From positions 744,001 through 808,000 of the forward strand of contig NZ_OZ255835.1 in NCBI RefSeq assembly GCF_965277665.1: a stretch of 64,000 bases of DNA, in the 5' to 3' direction. A model generated the notes under the pieces. The model made no database searches and was not told where the DNA came from. It worked only from the letters and a program-made list of their open reading frames with translations. Every line of letters starts with the position of its first letter. Positions within the stretch are counted from its first letter, which is position 1. This document shows positions 54,328 to 64,000 of this stretch, piece by piece. The position numbers were made by a program, and so were the translations under genes. This DNA comes from Lichenicoccus sp965277665. GTDB taxonomy: Bacteria > Pseudomonadota > Alphaproteobacteria > Acetobacterales > Acetobacteraceae.

Positions 54328-56271
54328 ATGGCGTTTGATCCGGCCTTTCTCGACGAATTGCGGGCGCGCACCCCGATCGCCGCCGTGGTCGGCCGCCGCA
54401 CCCGGCTGACCCGCTCGGGTCGCAACTGGAAGGCCTGCTGCCCCTTCCACGGCGAGAAGACGCCCTCGTTTTATGTGTATGACGACCATTTCCACTGCTT
54501 CGGCTGTGGCGCGCATGGCGACGTGATCTCGTTCGCCATGCAGAGCGGCGGCCAGTCCTTCCTGGAGACGGTGAGCGCGCTGGCCGCCGAGGCCGGCCTC
54601 GAGGTGCCGAGACAGACCGAGGCGGCGCGTGGTGCGGCGGCCCGTGCGAAAACGCTGGCAGAGGCGCTGGAGGCGGCGCAGCGCAGCTACGTGCGCCGGC
54701 TTGCCGCGCCGGACGGCAAAGCGGGCCTGGCCTATCTCCGCGCGCGCGGCCTCACCGACGCGACCATCGCGGCGTGCGGCCTGGGCTGGTCCGGCGACGG
54801 TCGCGGCAGCCTCGCCGCCGAGTTGCGCGAGCAGGGCATCGAGGCCGCCCTGATGGCCGAGGCCGGGCTGATGCGCCTCGACGAGGCTGGCGGTCCGAAG
54901 GGCGAGCTGTTCTTCAACCGCGTCACCTTTCCGATCCGCGACCGCCGCGGCGCGCTGGTGAGCTTCGGCGGCCGCACTCTCGGCGACGGCCAGCCGAAAT
55001 ACCTCAACGGGCCGGAGACCGCCCTGTTCGTCAAGCGCCGCACGCTGTTCGGGCTCGACCGCGCCCAGCTTGCGATCCGGGCCGCGCCGGCCCCGGCGAC
55101 CGGCGCCGCGCGCCCGCCTGCGCCGCTGGTGGTGGTCGAGGGCTACATGGACGTGATCGCCCTGCACCAGGCGGGCATCGCGGGCGCGGTGGCGCCGCTC
55201 GGCACCGCGCTCACCACCGAGCAGCTGGAAGCGCTGTGGCGGGCCTCGCCGGAACCGGTGCTGTGTTTCGACGGCGACGCCGCGGGCCGTCGCGCCGCCA
55301 TCCGCGCCGCCGAGATCGCGCTGCCGCTGCTGGACATGGAACGCACGCTGCGCTTCTGCCGGCTGCCGGACGGCGAGGATCCCGACAGCCTGCTGCGCGC
55401 GCGCGGGCCCGGCGTGATGCGCGCGGTCCTGGAGGCGGCGCGCCCGATCGGGGACGTGCTGTTCGAGCTGCTCTGCGAGGGCGTGCACGACCCGGGGCCG
55501 GAGCAGCGCGCGGCCCTGCATACGCGGCTGGTCGAGGCGGCGGCCCGCATCGGCAACAAGACGCTGGCGGCCGAATACCGGCGCACCCTACTGGACCGGT
55601 TCTTCGAGACCTTCCGCCGGCGCCGGCCGGAGCCCGGTCGTGCCACGCCGGCCGGGGCGCCGCGAGCGATGTCGGGCCGGACCGGTCCGCAGGCGAACGC
55701 GGCCGCCGCGCACCGCCGGGTCGATGCATCGGGCGTGCGGAGCGAGCGCACGCGCATCCTCACCGCGATCCTGCTGCGCCATCCGGAGTTGCTGCACGAC
55801 GTCGAGGAGGCGTATTGCGGCCTCGAACTGCCGGACGGACTGCGCCGCCTGCGCGAGCACATGGTCGCCTGGGCAAGCGCGCTACCGGCAGACGACCAGA
55901 TTTTGCCCAATCCTGCGTACAATCTCGCCCACGGTCCTGCGCCGGACGGTGCCGCACCGGCTCTTGACTCGCAAGCCCTGATCGACCACCTGACGCTAGC
56001 CGGATTGTCGGCGCAGCTCGACGCGGTTCTCGATGCTCAGCCCTTGCCTCTCGCGGAGCAGGTCGGCCCGGGTGACATGCCTGCCGAGGTCGAGGCGCGC
56101 TGGTGGCATTATTTCGGGCTGCTCAACTTCGAGCGGCTGGAACAGGAGATGCAGGCGTCGCTCCGCCAATGGGTCGAGTGCCACGACGAGCCGTCCCATC
56201 GTCGGCTGCGCGCCTTGTCCGAGGCCTGCTCCGCGCTGCGTGGCGGCGAGCAGGCCGACCAGGATGGGTAG
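54328..56271 (+). CDS. dnaG: DNA primase
   Basis: A 647-aa primase that makes RNA primers at the replication fork. It has an N-terminal CHC2 zinc finger (CCPFHGEKTPSFYVY, then HCFGCGAHGD), a catalytic core with the TOPRIM motif (VVVEGYMDVIALHQAG and CFDGDAAGRRA), and a C-terminal DnaB-binding region. An Ala/Arg-rich linker between core and C-domain (about residues 430-470) is longer than usual. It starts 25 bp after yqeY and 99 bp before rpoD. Confidence 0.95.
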   Translation: MAFDPAFLDELRARTPIAAVVGRRTRLTRSGRNWKACCPFHGEKTPSFYVYDDHFHCFGCGAHGDVISFAMQSGGQSFLETVSALAAEAGLEVPRQTEAARGAAARAKTLAEALEAAQRSYVRRLAAPDGKAGLAYLRARGLTDATIAACGLGWSGDGRGSLAAELREQGIEAALMAEAGLMRLDEAGGPKGELFFNRVTFPIRDRRGALVSFGGRTLGDGQPKYLNGPETALFVKRRTLFGLDRAQLAIRAAPAPATGAARPPAPLVVVEGYMDVIALHQAGIAGAVAPLGTALTTEQLEALWRASPEPVLCFDGDAAGRRAAIRAAEIALPLLDMERTLRFCRLPDGEDPDSLLRARGPGVMRAVLEAARPIGDVLFELLCEGVHDPGPEQRAALHTRLVEAAARIGNKTLAAEYRRTLLDRFFETFRRRRPEPGRATPAGAPRAMSGRTGPQANAAAAHRRVDASGVRSERTRILTAILLRHPELLHDVEEAYCGLELPDGLRRLREHMVAWASALPADDQILPNPAYNLAHGPAPDGAAPALDSQALIDHLTLAGLSAQLDAVLDAQPLPLAEQVGPGDMPAEVEARWWHYFGLLNFERLEQEMQASLRQWVECHDEPSHRRLRALSEACSALRGGEQADQDG

Positions 56272-56369
56272 GCCACGCAGCGATCGCGTGCGAGCGGATG
56301 CTGCATGAACCGTCAACGGCCCGCCGCCCGCTCCTGGGCGGCGGGCTAGTGTATGGAGTTGGTTAGGCG

Positions 56370-58322
<1,953 letters not shown>

Positions 58323-58391
58323 GCAGGCGACGGCTGACTGCGCCATCCAGTCCGGCCGTGCCGCCCATACCGCTCTTGGGATAAGCCTGTC

Positions 58392-59021
58392 ATGGTCCAG
58401 CAGACCCACGCCACGCCGTCAAAGCCGCCATCCGGCTCGGGCACCTCGCGTCCGGGCAGCTCCACCCGCATCGGCGTCGACGTGACCTTCCTGCGCATGA
58501 TGCGGCCGCCGTCGGGCGAGACGCCGAGGCTGCCAGGAGCCTATGACCTCCTCACCGTGGCCAGGCCGACGGTCGGGTTCTACCGCTATCTCTATGCGAC
58601 GGTGGGCCGGGACTATTGCTGGTGGCTGCGCCGGATGACGCCGGACGCCGAGATCGCGGCGCTCCTGGCCGACCCGCGCCTGTCGCTGCACGTGCTGTAT
58701 CACCAGGGCGAGCCGGGTGGCTTCTTCGAGCTCGATGGCCGGCATGGCAACGAGGTCAATATCGGCTATTTCGGGCTGATGCCGCATCTGGTCGGGCAGG
58801 GGATCGGGTCCGCCTTCCTGCAGGCCGCGATCGCCGAGGCGTGGCGGCGGACCGGAATGCGCCCGGGGGCGGCGATCCGGGTCAATACCTGCACCGCGGA
58901 TCATCCGCGTGCGCTGGGCGCCTATGTGCGCGCCGGCTTCTGCCCGGTGCGCACCGTGCGCGAAGTCTGGGACATCCCCGATCGGCTCGGCCTGCCGATC
59001 CCGGCCCGCCTGCGCGTGTAG
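58392..59021 (+). CDS. GNAT-family N-acetyltransferase
   Basis: A 209-aa acetyl-CoA-dependent transferase. The first 35 residues are Pro/Ser/Thr-rich and not conserved. The GNAT core follows, with the acetyl-CoA loop in the GLMPHLVGQGIGSAFLQAAI segment and the YVRAGFCPV C-terminal strand. The acceptor is unknown; alphaproteobacterial homologues of this length are usually annotated only by domain. It follows rpoD by 69 bp and ends at a palindrome. Confidence 0.83.
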   Translation: MVQQTHATPSKPPSGSGTSRPGSSTRIGVDVTFLRMMRPPSGETPRLPGAYDLLTVARPTVGFYRYLYATVGRDYCWWLRRMTPDAEIAALLADPRLSLHVLYHQGEPGGFFELDGRHGNEVNIGYFGLMPHLVGQGIGSAFLQAAIAEAWRRTGMRPGAAIRVNTCTADHPRALGAYVRAGFCPVRTVREVWDIPDRLGLPIPARLRV

Positions 59022-59044
59022 CGCATGATCCGGTCGATCATGCG
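59022..59044. terminator. Perfect palindrome directly after a stop codon
   Basis: CGCATGATC (59022-59030) and GATCATGCG (59036-59044) with loop CGGTC, starting on the base after the TAG of the GNAT gene. It matches the 601-623 palindrome except at the outermost base pair, where the change is compensated. Confidence 0.5.
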
Positions 59045-59097
59045 TCCGGCAGGCGTGGGGATGCCGGATCGGCCGTCGTCCTGACCGGGTGGCGGCG

Positions 59098-59991
59098 ATG
59101 TCGCAACCCAGGGCGGACGTGGCGCGCATCGAGCCGCTGATGGTGCCGCCCGAGTCGGCGGGCTTGGTGTCGACGTCGGCGTCGCCCCAGTCGGCGGCGT
59201 CGGGGGCGGATCGTCGGCGCGTCCGCCTGTTCGTGCCGTCCGCGGCCTGGGGTGGCCGGCGCCGGCGCGAGATGCTGGCCGGGGCCGGCGTGATCGCGGT
59301 GCTGTTCCACGTGATGATGGTGGGCGCCATCGTCGAGGCGCCGGGCCTGATGCCCCGCTTCATGCGGCCGGCACCGCTGGTGCCGCCGCCGCCGCCGCCT
59401 GAAGCTGAGATCGTGATGGTCAAGCAGGACACGCCGACCGTCGGCGGCACGCCGCCGCCGCAGAAGGCGCCCCCGCCGGCGCCCAAGGCGGCGCCCGAGC
59501 CGCCAAGGCAGGGCGGCGGCGCGCCGGCGATGGCTGCCCCGGACGGCCCGCCGGTGCCGCCACCCGCCAAGGCTCCGGACCTCCGGCAGGGGGCAGACAA
59601 GGCCGGCACGGCCGACCAGGCGCATCCGCCGCCATCGCCGCCGGCGCAGACCATGCAGGTCAATCTCGACCTCGACGGTCAACCCGGGTGGGGGCTGGTG
59701 GATCAGCGTACCCTCGCAGCCTCGCCCGACGACCGCTACATCAACAAGCCTGCCGCCTATCCGCGTGCCGCCGGGCTGCGCGGCGAGGAGGGCACAGTCT
59801 ACATGGTGACCGAGATCGCGCCGGACGGCCATGCGTCGAGCGTGCAGATCGTGGGGAGCTCGGGCTACCCGGACCTCGATCGCGCGGCGCGCAACGCGGT
59901 CGCTGCCTGGCATTTCAAGCCGGCGATCCGCGGCGGCCAGGCGGTCGCCTCCGAAATGCGCGAGGCCTACCATTTCAAGATCGACAGGTAG
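59098..59991 (+). CDS. TonB energy-transducing protein
   Basis: A 297-aa inner-membrane-anchored protein passing proton-motive energy to outer-membrane receptors. It has one transmembrane helix (MLAGAGVIAVLFHVMMVGAIVEA, about residues 57-79), a long Pro/Ala-rich periplasmic spacer (PLVPPPPPPEAE, then APPPAPKAAPEPP), and a TonB_C domain (AAYPRAAGLRGEEGTVYMV and GYPDLDRAARNAVAAWHFKPA). The conserved His in the helix (FHVM) is present. ATG at 59098 is preferred over a GTG three codons earlier. No exbB/exbD is nearby. It probably serves the receptor at 9.2-12.1 kb among others. Confidence 0.9.
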   Translation: MSQPRADVARIEPLMVPPESAGLVSTSASPQSAASGADRRRVRLFVPSAAWGGRRRREMLAGAGVIAVLFHVMMVGAIVEAPGLMPRFMRPAPLVPPPPPPEAEIVMVKQDTPTVGGTPPPQKAPPPAPKAAPEPPRQGGGAPAMAAPDGPPVPPPAKAPDLRQGADKAGTADQAHPPPSPPAQTMQVNLDLDGQPGWGLVDQRTLAASPDDRYINKPAAYPRAAGLRGEEGTVYMVTEIAPDGHASSVQIVGSSGYPDLDRAARNAVAAWHFKPAIRGGQAVASEMREAYHFKIDR

Positions 59992-60065
59992 CCCACCGCC
60001 TCGCTGCCGATCCCCGCGTTCATTGCGTGTTTGACTTCTTGCGCCGCCGGGCGGCTTCTGCGCGC

Positions 60066-62135
60066 ATGGGTCACGGTTCCGGCATGACCGAGATGGCGTA
60101 CCCGATCCTGCTCGCCGATCCGGTGGTCGCGCATGCGGGCCACCAGCATCTGCGTCGGCGTGATGGCTCGCTGCAGCCCCTGCTCAACGGGCCGGGACTG
60201 CCGGTCGAGCACTTCGTCCCCGGCTGGACGCCCGGAGTGCTGTTTGGCGGCGCGGCGCCGTTCCTGATCCTGGAATTCCACGGCCCGGGCGGCGCGCGCG
60301 CGGCGTGGCTGCTCGATGCCGGGTTGTGTCGCCTCGGCGACCGCCTCGACGAGCTGCAAGCGGATCATCTGGCCAGCCTCCGCCACGCCATCCTGCCGGT
60401 GCTGCGTCGCATGGCCACCGACATCCTGCTGCGGCCGGTGCCGATCTTCTCGCGCGAGGCGCGGGCCTTCGCCCAACTCAACGACGCCTTCCGCGAGGGG
60501 CTCGCCGATCTCGCAGCCGACGACGTGCTGCGCGCGCCGCAGATCCTTCTGGTCAACGAGATGCCGGACCGGATGCCCTTCGATGGCGCGATGCAGCACG
60601 CCGATGTCGCCGTTGCGTCCGAGGTGCAGCTGCAGCGCGCGCATATCGCCGAGGGCCTGGCGGCCGCGTTCGAGGACCGCATCCTGGCCGCGACGCATGA
60701 CGGGATGCTGTCGTTCCCGAGCCCGGTCGATGGGCGCCGGCTGCGCTGCCAGGGCAGCCTCTACCTCGATGACTTTCGCATCGCCTACCGCTTCGCCGAC
60801 ATCGCCGCCGGGCTCGCCTTCTACGTCATCGCGTCGGACCACTACGTCAAGGCGGTGGCGCTCTATGTGCCGGCCATCGACCTGCTGGTGGTGCCCGACA
60901 GCTGGAGCCGGCATCTGCTCGGCGTGTATTTCTCGCCCGGGGTCGAGCGCCGGCTGGTCCGCCATGCGCTGAGCTTCGGCGCAAGGCTGGTGCCCTACCT
61001 CGTGCGCGGTGCCGCGCGCCTCGCCAGCGTGCTGCGTGGCGCGCCGGGCACGCATCTCGGCCATCAGCTCTGGAACGAGCTCTCCGGCATCGAATACCTG
61101 CTGGGCTCCAGGCCCGGCGCGCTGATCCCGGAATGGATCGTACCCGGCCCGCGCCACGCCATCGAACTCTGGGGTGCCACCGACCTGGTGTTCCCGGAGC
61201 TGCGGCATCGGGTCAACCGTGCGTTCGCCTGCGGCGGTGATGTGCTGCCCTACCTCTACAGCGAAGGCGTCTGCGCGGTTCGGATGACGCGCGAGCGCGT
61301 GTCGGCCAGGCTGCGCCGCCGGCTGCAGCGGATCACGCGCTCCGGTGCGGCCTTTGCGGCGGCGGAACGGCTGGCCGAGGCGTCGCACCGCAACGCGGCC
61401 GCGGTGATCGTGCTCGGCCTGCGCGTCGAGAACCGCACGATGGTGGACATCACGCAGTTCTTCGCCGATGCAATCGCGATGATCGCGCAGCGCTGGCCGG
61501 GTTCGACCGTGGTCATCGACGGGCACAATTCCTGGCATGCCGATGCGGCACAAGGCGCGGGTGTCGGCCAGACGATCCGGAGCCACCCTATCCAGAGCCA
61601 ATCTATCCAGAGCCACGGGGAATGGATGGCGGCGACGCCGCCGTTGCAGGTCGAGCGCGCGATCGCAGCGGAGTTGCGTGCGGCTGCCTGCAGGCTCGAC
61701 GTGTGCATCGTCGATACGCTGGGCGCGCCGCTGTCGCACAGCCTCGCCTGGGCCCAGCTCTGCGACGGCTTTCTCTCGATCTGGGGGGCCAGCCTTGCGA
61801 AGTTCCGCTGGGTCTGCAACAAGCCCGGCCTCGTCGTGAGCAGCCGCGCCAACCTGCTGCATCGCGATGACCTGCACATCTACGACGCGCCGCGATACAT
61901 GGAGCTGCCGACGCCGCTCCTGTTCGCCGACCCCGCCGCCATCGAGGACGACGCACAGGCCGCAAGGCTGGTGCCGGTCGCCGAGGACGAGCCGCTGTTC
62001 GCGAACTTCCGTGCCGACCACGGCCTTGTGCTGGCCCAGTTCGCCGGGCTGATCGAGCAGCAGCTCGCAACGTTACGCTGTGCATCGGTCGCCGATGCAA
62101 CGTTACGCTGTGCATCGGTCGTCGCGATAGGCTAG
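60066..62135 (+). CDS. Large protein of unknown function in a glycan-type cassette
   Basis: A protein of about 689 aa that I do not recognise. It is soluble and has no signal peptide or transmembrane helix. Recognisable parts are limited: an N-terminal half with a HLGHQLWNELSGIEYLLG motif around residues 330-347, and a C-terminal half with a strand-helix pattern (VIVLGLRVENRTMVD, STVVIDGHNSWHAD, DGFLSIWGASLAKFRWVCNKP) that could be a GT-B-like or nucleotide-sugar-binding fold. The downstream FAD oxidoreductase and epimerase suggest glycan synthesis. The 3' end carries a perfect 25-bp direct repeat with period 30 (62067-62121), and an IQS-rich repeat near residue 510. The start could also be 60084 or 60093. 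Confidence 0.65.
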   Translation: MGHGSGMTEMAYPILLADPVVAHAGHQHLRRRDGSLQPLLNGPGLPVEHFVPGWTPGVLFGGAAPFLILEFHGPGGARAAWLLDAGLCRLGDRLDELQADHLASLRHAILPVLRRMATDILLRPVPIFSREARAFAQLNDAFREGLADLAADDVLRAPQILLVNEMPDRMPFDGAMQHADVAVASEVQLQRAHIAEGLAAAFEDRILAATHDGMLSFPSPVDGRRLRCQGSLYLDDFRIAYRFADIAAGLAFYVIASDHYVKAVALYVPAIDLLVVPDSWSRHLLGVYFSPGVERRLVRHALSFGARLVPYLVRGAARLASVLRGAPGTHLGHQLWNELSGIEYLLGSRPGALIPEWIVPGPRHAIELWGATDLVFPELRHRVNRAFACGGDVLPYLYSEGVCAVRMTRERVSARLRRRLQRITRSGAAFAAAERLAEASHRNAAAVIVLGLRVENRTMVDITQFFADAIAMIAQRWPGSTVVIDGHNSWHADAAQGAGVGQTIRSHPIQSQSIQSHGEWMAATPPLQVERAIAAELRAAACRLDVCIVDTLGAPLSHSLAWAQLCDGFLSIWGASLAKFRWVCNKPGLVVSSRANLLHRDDLHIYDAPRYMELPTPLLFADPAAIEDDAQAARLVPVAEDEPLFANFRADHGLVLAQFAGLIEQQLATLRCASVADATLRCASVVAIG
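62067..62121. repeat. In-frame 30-bp direct repeat
   Basis: GCAACGTTACGCTGTGCATC and five more identical bases occur at 62067-62091 and again at 62097-62121, a period of ten codons (ATLRCASV twice). It forms the last residues of the unknown 689-aa protein. Confidence 0.85.
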
Positions 62136-62170
62136 AACCGTGTCCAGGCAAGGCCGGGTACAAGCGTTCC

Positions 62171-63298
62171 ATGGTTTCGCGTATCGCGATCATCGGCGCG
62201 GGCTGGTACGGCTGCCATATCGGCCTGTCGCTCAAGCTGCTCGGTTTCGACGTCACCATCTTCGAGCAGCATGCGCGTCCGTTGCATGAAGCCTCCGGCA
62301 ACAACCAGTTCCGCCTGCATCTGGGATTCCACTATCCGCGCCATCACCAGACCCGGGTGCAGTCGCGTGACGGGTTCATGCGGTTCATGGAGCGCTACCC
62401 TTATCTCAGCCGCGAGGTCGCGGAGAACATCTATGCAGTCCCGAGCGTCGAGAGCCTGATCGATTTTCCGACCTATCGCCTGATCATGACCTCGTCCGGG
62501 ATCGACTATCGCGAAGTCCTGGCGGCCTCGGTGCCGGTCATCGAGGTGATGGGACTGATCCAGACCGGCGAGCGCGTACTGCTGATCGAGCAGGCACGCC
62601 GCTACTTCGCCGGCCAGCTGGCGGGCAGCCTGGTGCTCGGCCACCATGTCGGCAGCATCGAGCACGAGCCGGGCTGCGTGCGTGTCGAGGGCATGCCGTT
62701 CGACCTTCTGGTCGATGCGAGCTGGGGCCAGCAATCCGCTCTGCCCGCCGGCTTCTTCTACGAGCCGACCATCTTGCTGTACTATGAGACCAGGGGGGAG
62801 ACCAGCGGGGCGACCGACCAACCGTTCCCGGCGATCACCCTGGTCGATGGCCCGCTTTGCTCGGTGTATCCGACGGAGGATCCGAGCATCTACACGCTCT
62901 CCTCGGTGCCGCACACGCCGCTCGGCGTTGCCACCGATCCGGCCCGCGCACGCCGCGTCCGCGACAGCGTGTCGTCGGACCTTGTTCAGGCCAAGCGGCT
63001 CGCGATGGAGGCGCAGATCTCGCGCTACCTGCCGGGCTTCAGGCAGAGTTTTCGTTTCGTCGGGCCGCAGCTGGCGATCAAGACCAAGCCGGTCGGCAGC
63101 TTCGACGACCGTTCGTGCTCGGTGATCCGGCGCGGCCGGGTGTTCCAGGTCATGTCGGGCAAGATCGACACCATCTTCTTTGCGATGGAACGTATCCTGT
63201 CCTTCATCGAGGCGTCGCAGACCGATGCGGTGGTGCCGCTGCAAAGCCCGCTGCGGCAGGATATCATCGATCGCGGCATGATCACGCATGCGCTCTGA
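62171..63298 (+). CDS. FAD-dependent oxidoreductase (DAO-like)
   Basis: A 375-aa flavoprotein with an N-terminal Rossmann FAD-binding motif (IAIIGAGWYGCHIG, residues 5-18) and the acidic FEQH ribose-binding end, with the amino-acid-oxidase-like fold in the rest. The substrate is unknown; similar flavoproteins occur in polysaccharide and lipopolysaccharide loci, where they may modify sugars. It follows the unknown 689-aa gene by 35 bp and overlaps the next gene by 11 nt, which suggests one operon. No signal peptide. Confidence 0.8.
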   Translation: MVSRIAIIGAGWYGCHIGLSLKLLGFDVTIFEQHARPLHEASGNNQFRLHLGFHYPRHHQTRVQSRDGFMRFMERYPYLSREVAENIYAVPSVESLIDFPTYRLIMTSSGIDYREVLAASVPVIEVMGLIQTGERVLLIEQARRYFAGQLAGSLVLGHHVGSIEHEPGCVRVEGMPFDLLVDASWGQQSALPAGFFYEPTILLYYETRGETSGATDQPFPAITLVDGPLCSVYPTEDPSIYTLSSVPHTPLGVATDPARARRVRDSVSSDLVQAKRLAMEAQISRYLPGFRQSFRFVGPQLAIKTKPVGSFDDRSCSVIRRGRVFQVMSGKIDTIFFAMERILSFIEASQTDAVVPLQSPLRQDIIDRGMITHAL

Positions 63299-64000
63299 TG
63301 GCGGATCCTGCGACGCCCTGATCGGGCATACCGGGTTCGTGGGCTCGAACCTGCTGCGCCAGCGCAGGTTCGCGGCAACGTTCAACTCGTCGAGCATCGG
63401 CGGCATCGCCGGGGCGCGTTTCGATGCGGTGGTCTGCGCGGGTGCCTCCGGCGTGAAATGGTGGGCGAACCAGAACCCCGGGCAGGATCGCGCCCGCATC
63501 GCGGCGCTGATGCGTCATCTCGATACGGTCGAGGCCGGACATTTCACCCTGATCTCGACGGTCGATGTCTATGACAGCCCCGTCATGGTCGACGAGGATG
63601 ACGATCCGACACCGGCGCGCCTGCACGCCTATGGCCGCAACCGCCTGATGCTGGAGACATACGTCGCGCAGCGCTTCGATCGTTCGCTCGTGGTGCGGCT
63701 GCCGGGCCTGTTCGGCACCGGCCTGAAGAAGAATGTCATCCATGACCTGATGCAGGGCGAGCGGCTGGCCGCGATCAATCCGGCCTCGACGTTCCAGTGG
63801 TATCCGCTCGACCGTCTCGCGGCCGACCTGGCGCGCGCGCGGCGTCTCGGGCTCGCCCGGCTCAACCTGGCGACCGCGCCGCTCGCCATGGCGACGCTGT
63901 GCGAGTGCGTGTTCCAGGGGGCCGCGATCGGGGCGGACGCGGCGGCGGCCATCGCCTACGACATGCGGACCCGGCACGACGCGGCGTTCGGCGGCGCGGA
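63288..64000 (+). CDS. NAD-dependent epimerase/dehydratase-like, 3' part outside window
   Basis: An open frame running off the right edge; 237 codons are visible. It begins MRSDGGSCD and then a Rossmann motif LIGHTGFVGSNLL. The rest follows the extended SDR fold: VVCAGAS, LISTVDVYD, then VVRLPGLFGTG. The usual YxxxK catalytic pair appears as YGRNR, so the lysine is replaced by arginine, which may alter or remove activity. The ATG at 63288 lies inside the end of the FAD oxidoreductase gene. It is probably a nucleotide-sugar epimerase or reductase in a glycan pathway. Confidence 0.72.
   Translation, partial: MRSDGGSCDALIGHTGFVGSNLLRQRRFAATFNSSSIGGIAGARFDAVVCAGASGVKWWANQNPGQDRARIAALMRHLDTVEAGHFTLISTVDVYDSPVMVDEDDDPTPARLHAYGRNRLMLETYVAQRFDRSLVVRLPGLFGTGLKKNVIHDLMQGERLAAINPASTFQWYPLDRLAADLARARRLGLARLNLATAPLAMATLCECVFQGAAIGADAAAAIAYDMRTRHDAAFGGA

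Overview
The window looks like chromosomal DNA of a GC-rich alphaproteobacterium, most likely a member of the Acetobacteraceae/Rhodospirillales. This is inferred from composition, gene order (gltX-pyrB-pyrC-plsY-dprA-topA; gpmI-envC-ctpA-yibQ-rppH; yqeY-dnaG-rpoD), an N-terminal helix-turn-helix fused to CarA, and many intergenic palindromic repeats. No rRNA, tRNA, CRISPR array, insertion sequence or prophage was recognised. Both ends cut genes: a ClpA/ClpB-type ATPase on the left and a nucleotide-sugar epimerase-like gene on the right.

Layout. 0-3 kb: tail of an AAA+ ATPase and three exported proteins of unknown function. 3-7.5 kb: a sulfur block with sulfite reductase (cysI), a 1-Cys peroxiredoxin and an Rrf2 regulator divergent from cysteine synthase. 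7.5-14.6 kb: envelope proteins (OmpA-like, TonB-dependent receptor, small lipoprotein) and a TPR-sulfotransferase. 14.6-28.1 kb: a DMT permease, then a long minus-strand run reading gltX > pyrB > pyrC-like > plsY > dprA > topA > rnr > S41 protease > DUF1491, with several 1-11 nt overlaps; comEC diverges from gltX. 30.7-35.6 kb: nth, DUF2244, an HD-GYP membrane protein, tandem repeats and an ABC exporter. 35.7-37.8 kb: mntH/mntR, divergent around a candidate operator. 37.8-44.2 kb: the cell-division and cell-wall cluster gpmI > envC > ctpA > yibQ > rppH and a small acidic protein. 44.3-53.7 kb: msrB, upp, dodecin, ilvA, greA, and carA and carB with an Orc1/Cdc6-like ATPase between them. 53.8-60 kb: the macromolecular-synthesis operon yqeY-dnaG-rpoD, a GNAT and TonB. 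60-64 kb: the start of a probable surface-glycan cassette (unknown 689-aa protein, FAD oxidoreductase, epimerase-like).

Functional links. Pyrimidine synthesis is spread over three places (carA/carB, pyrB with a dihydroorotase homologue that has lost metal ligands, and the salvage gene upp). DprA and ComEC suggest DNA uptake capacity. TonB and its receptor form an uptake system without a local ExbBD.

The most unusual content is (i) the HTH-CarA fusion and the ATPase between the car genes, (ii) a five-copy multi-hairpin element whose same end abuts stop codons in four of five copies, (iii) a 162-bp tandem repeat with a diverged solitary copy 12 kb away, (iv) a roughly 100-bp double palindrome before upp, and (v) the unassigned glycan-type cassette at the right edge.
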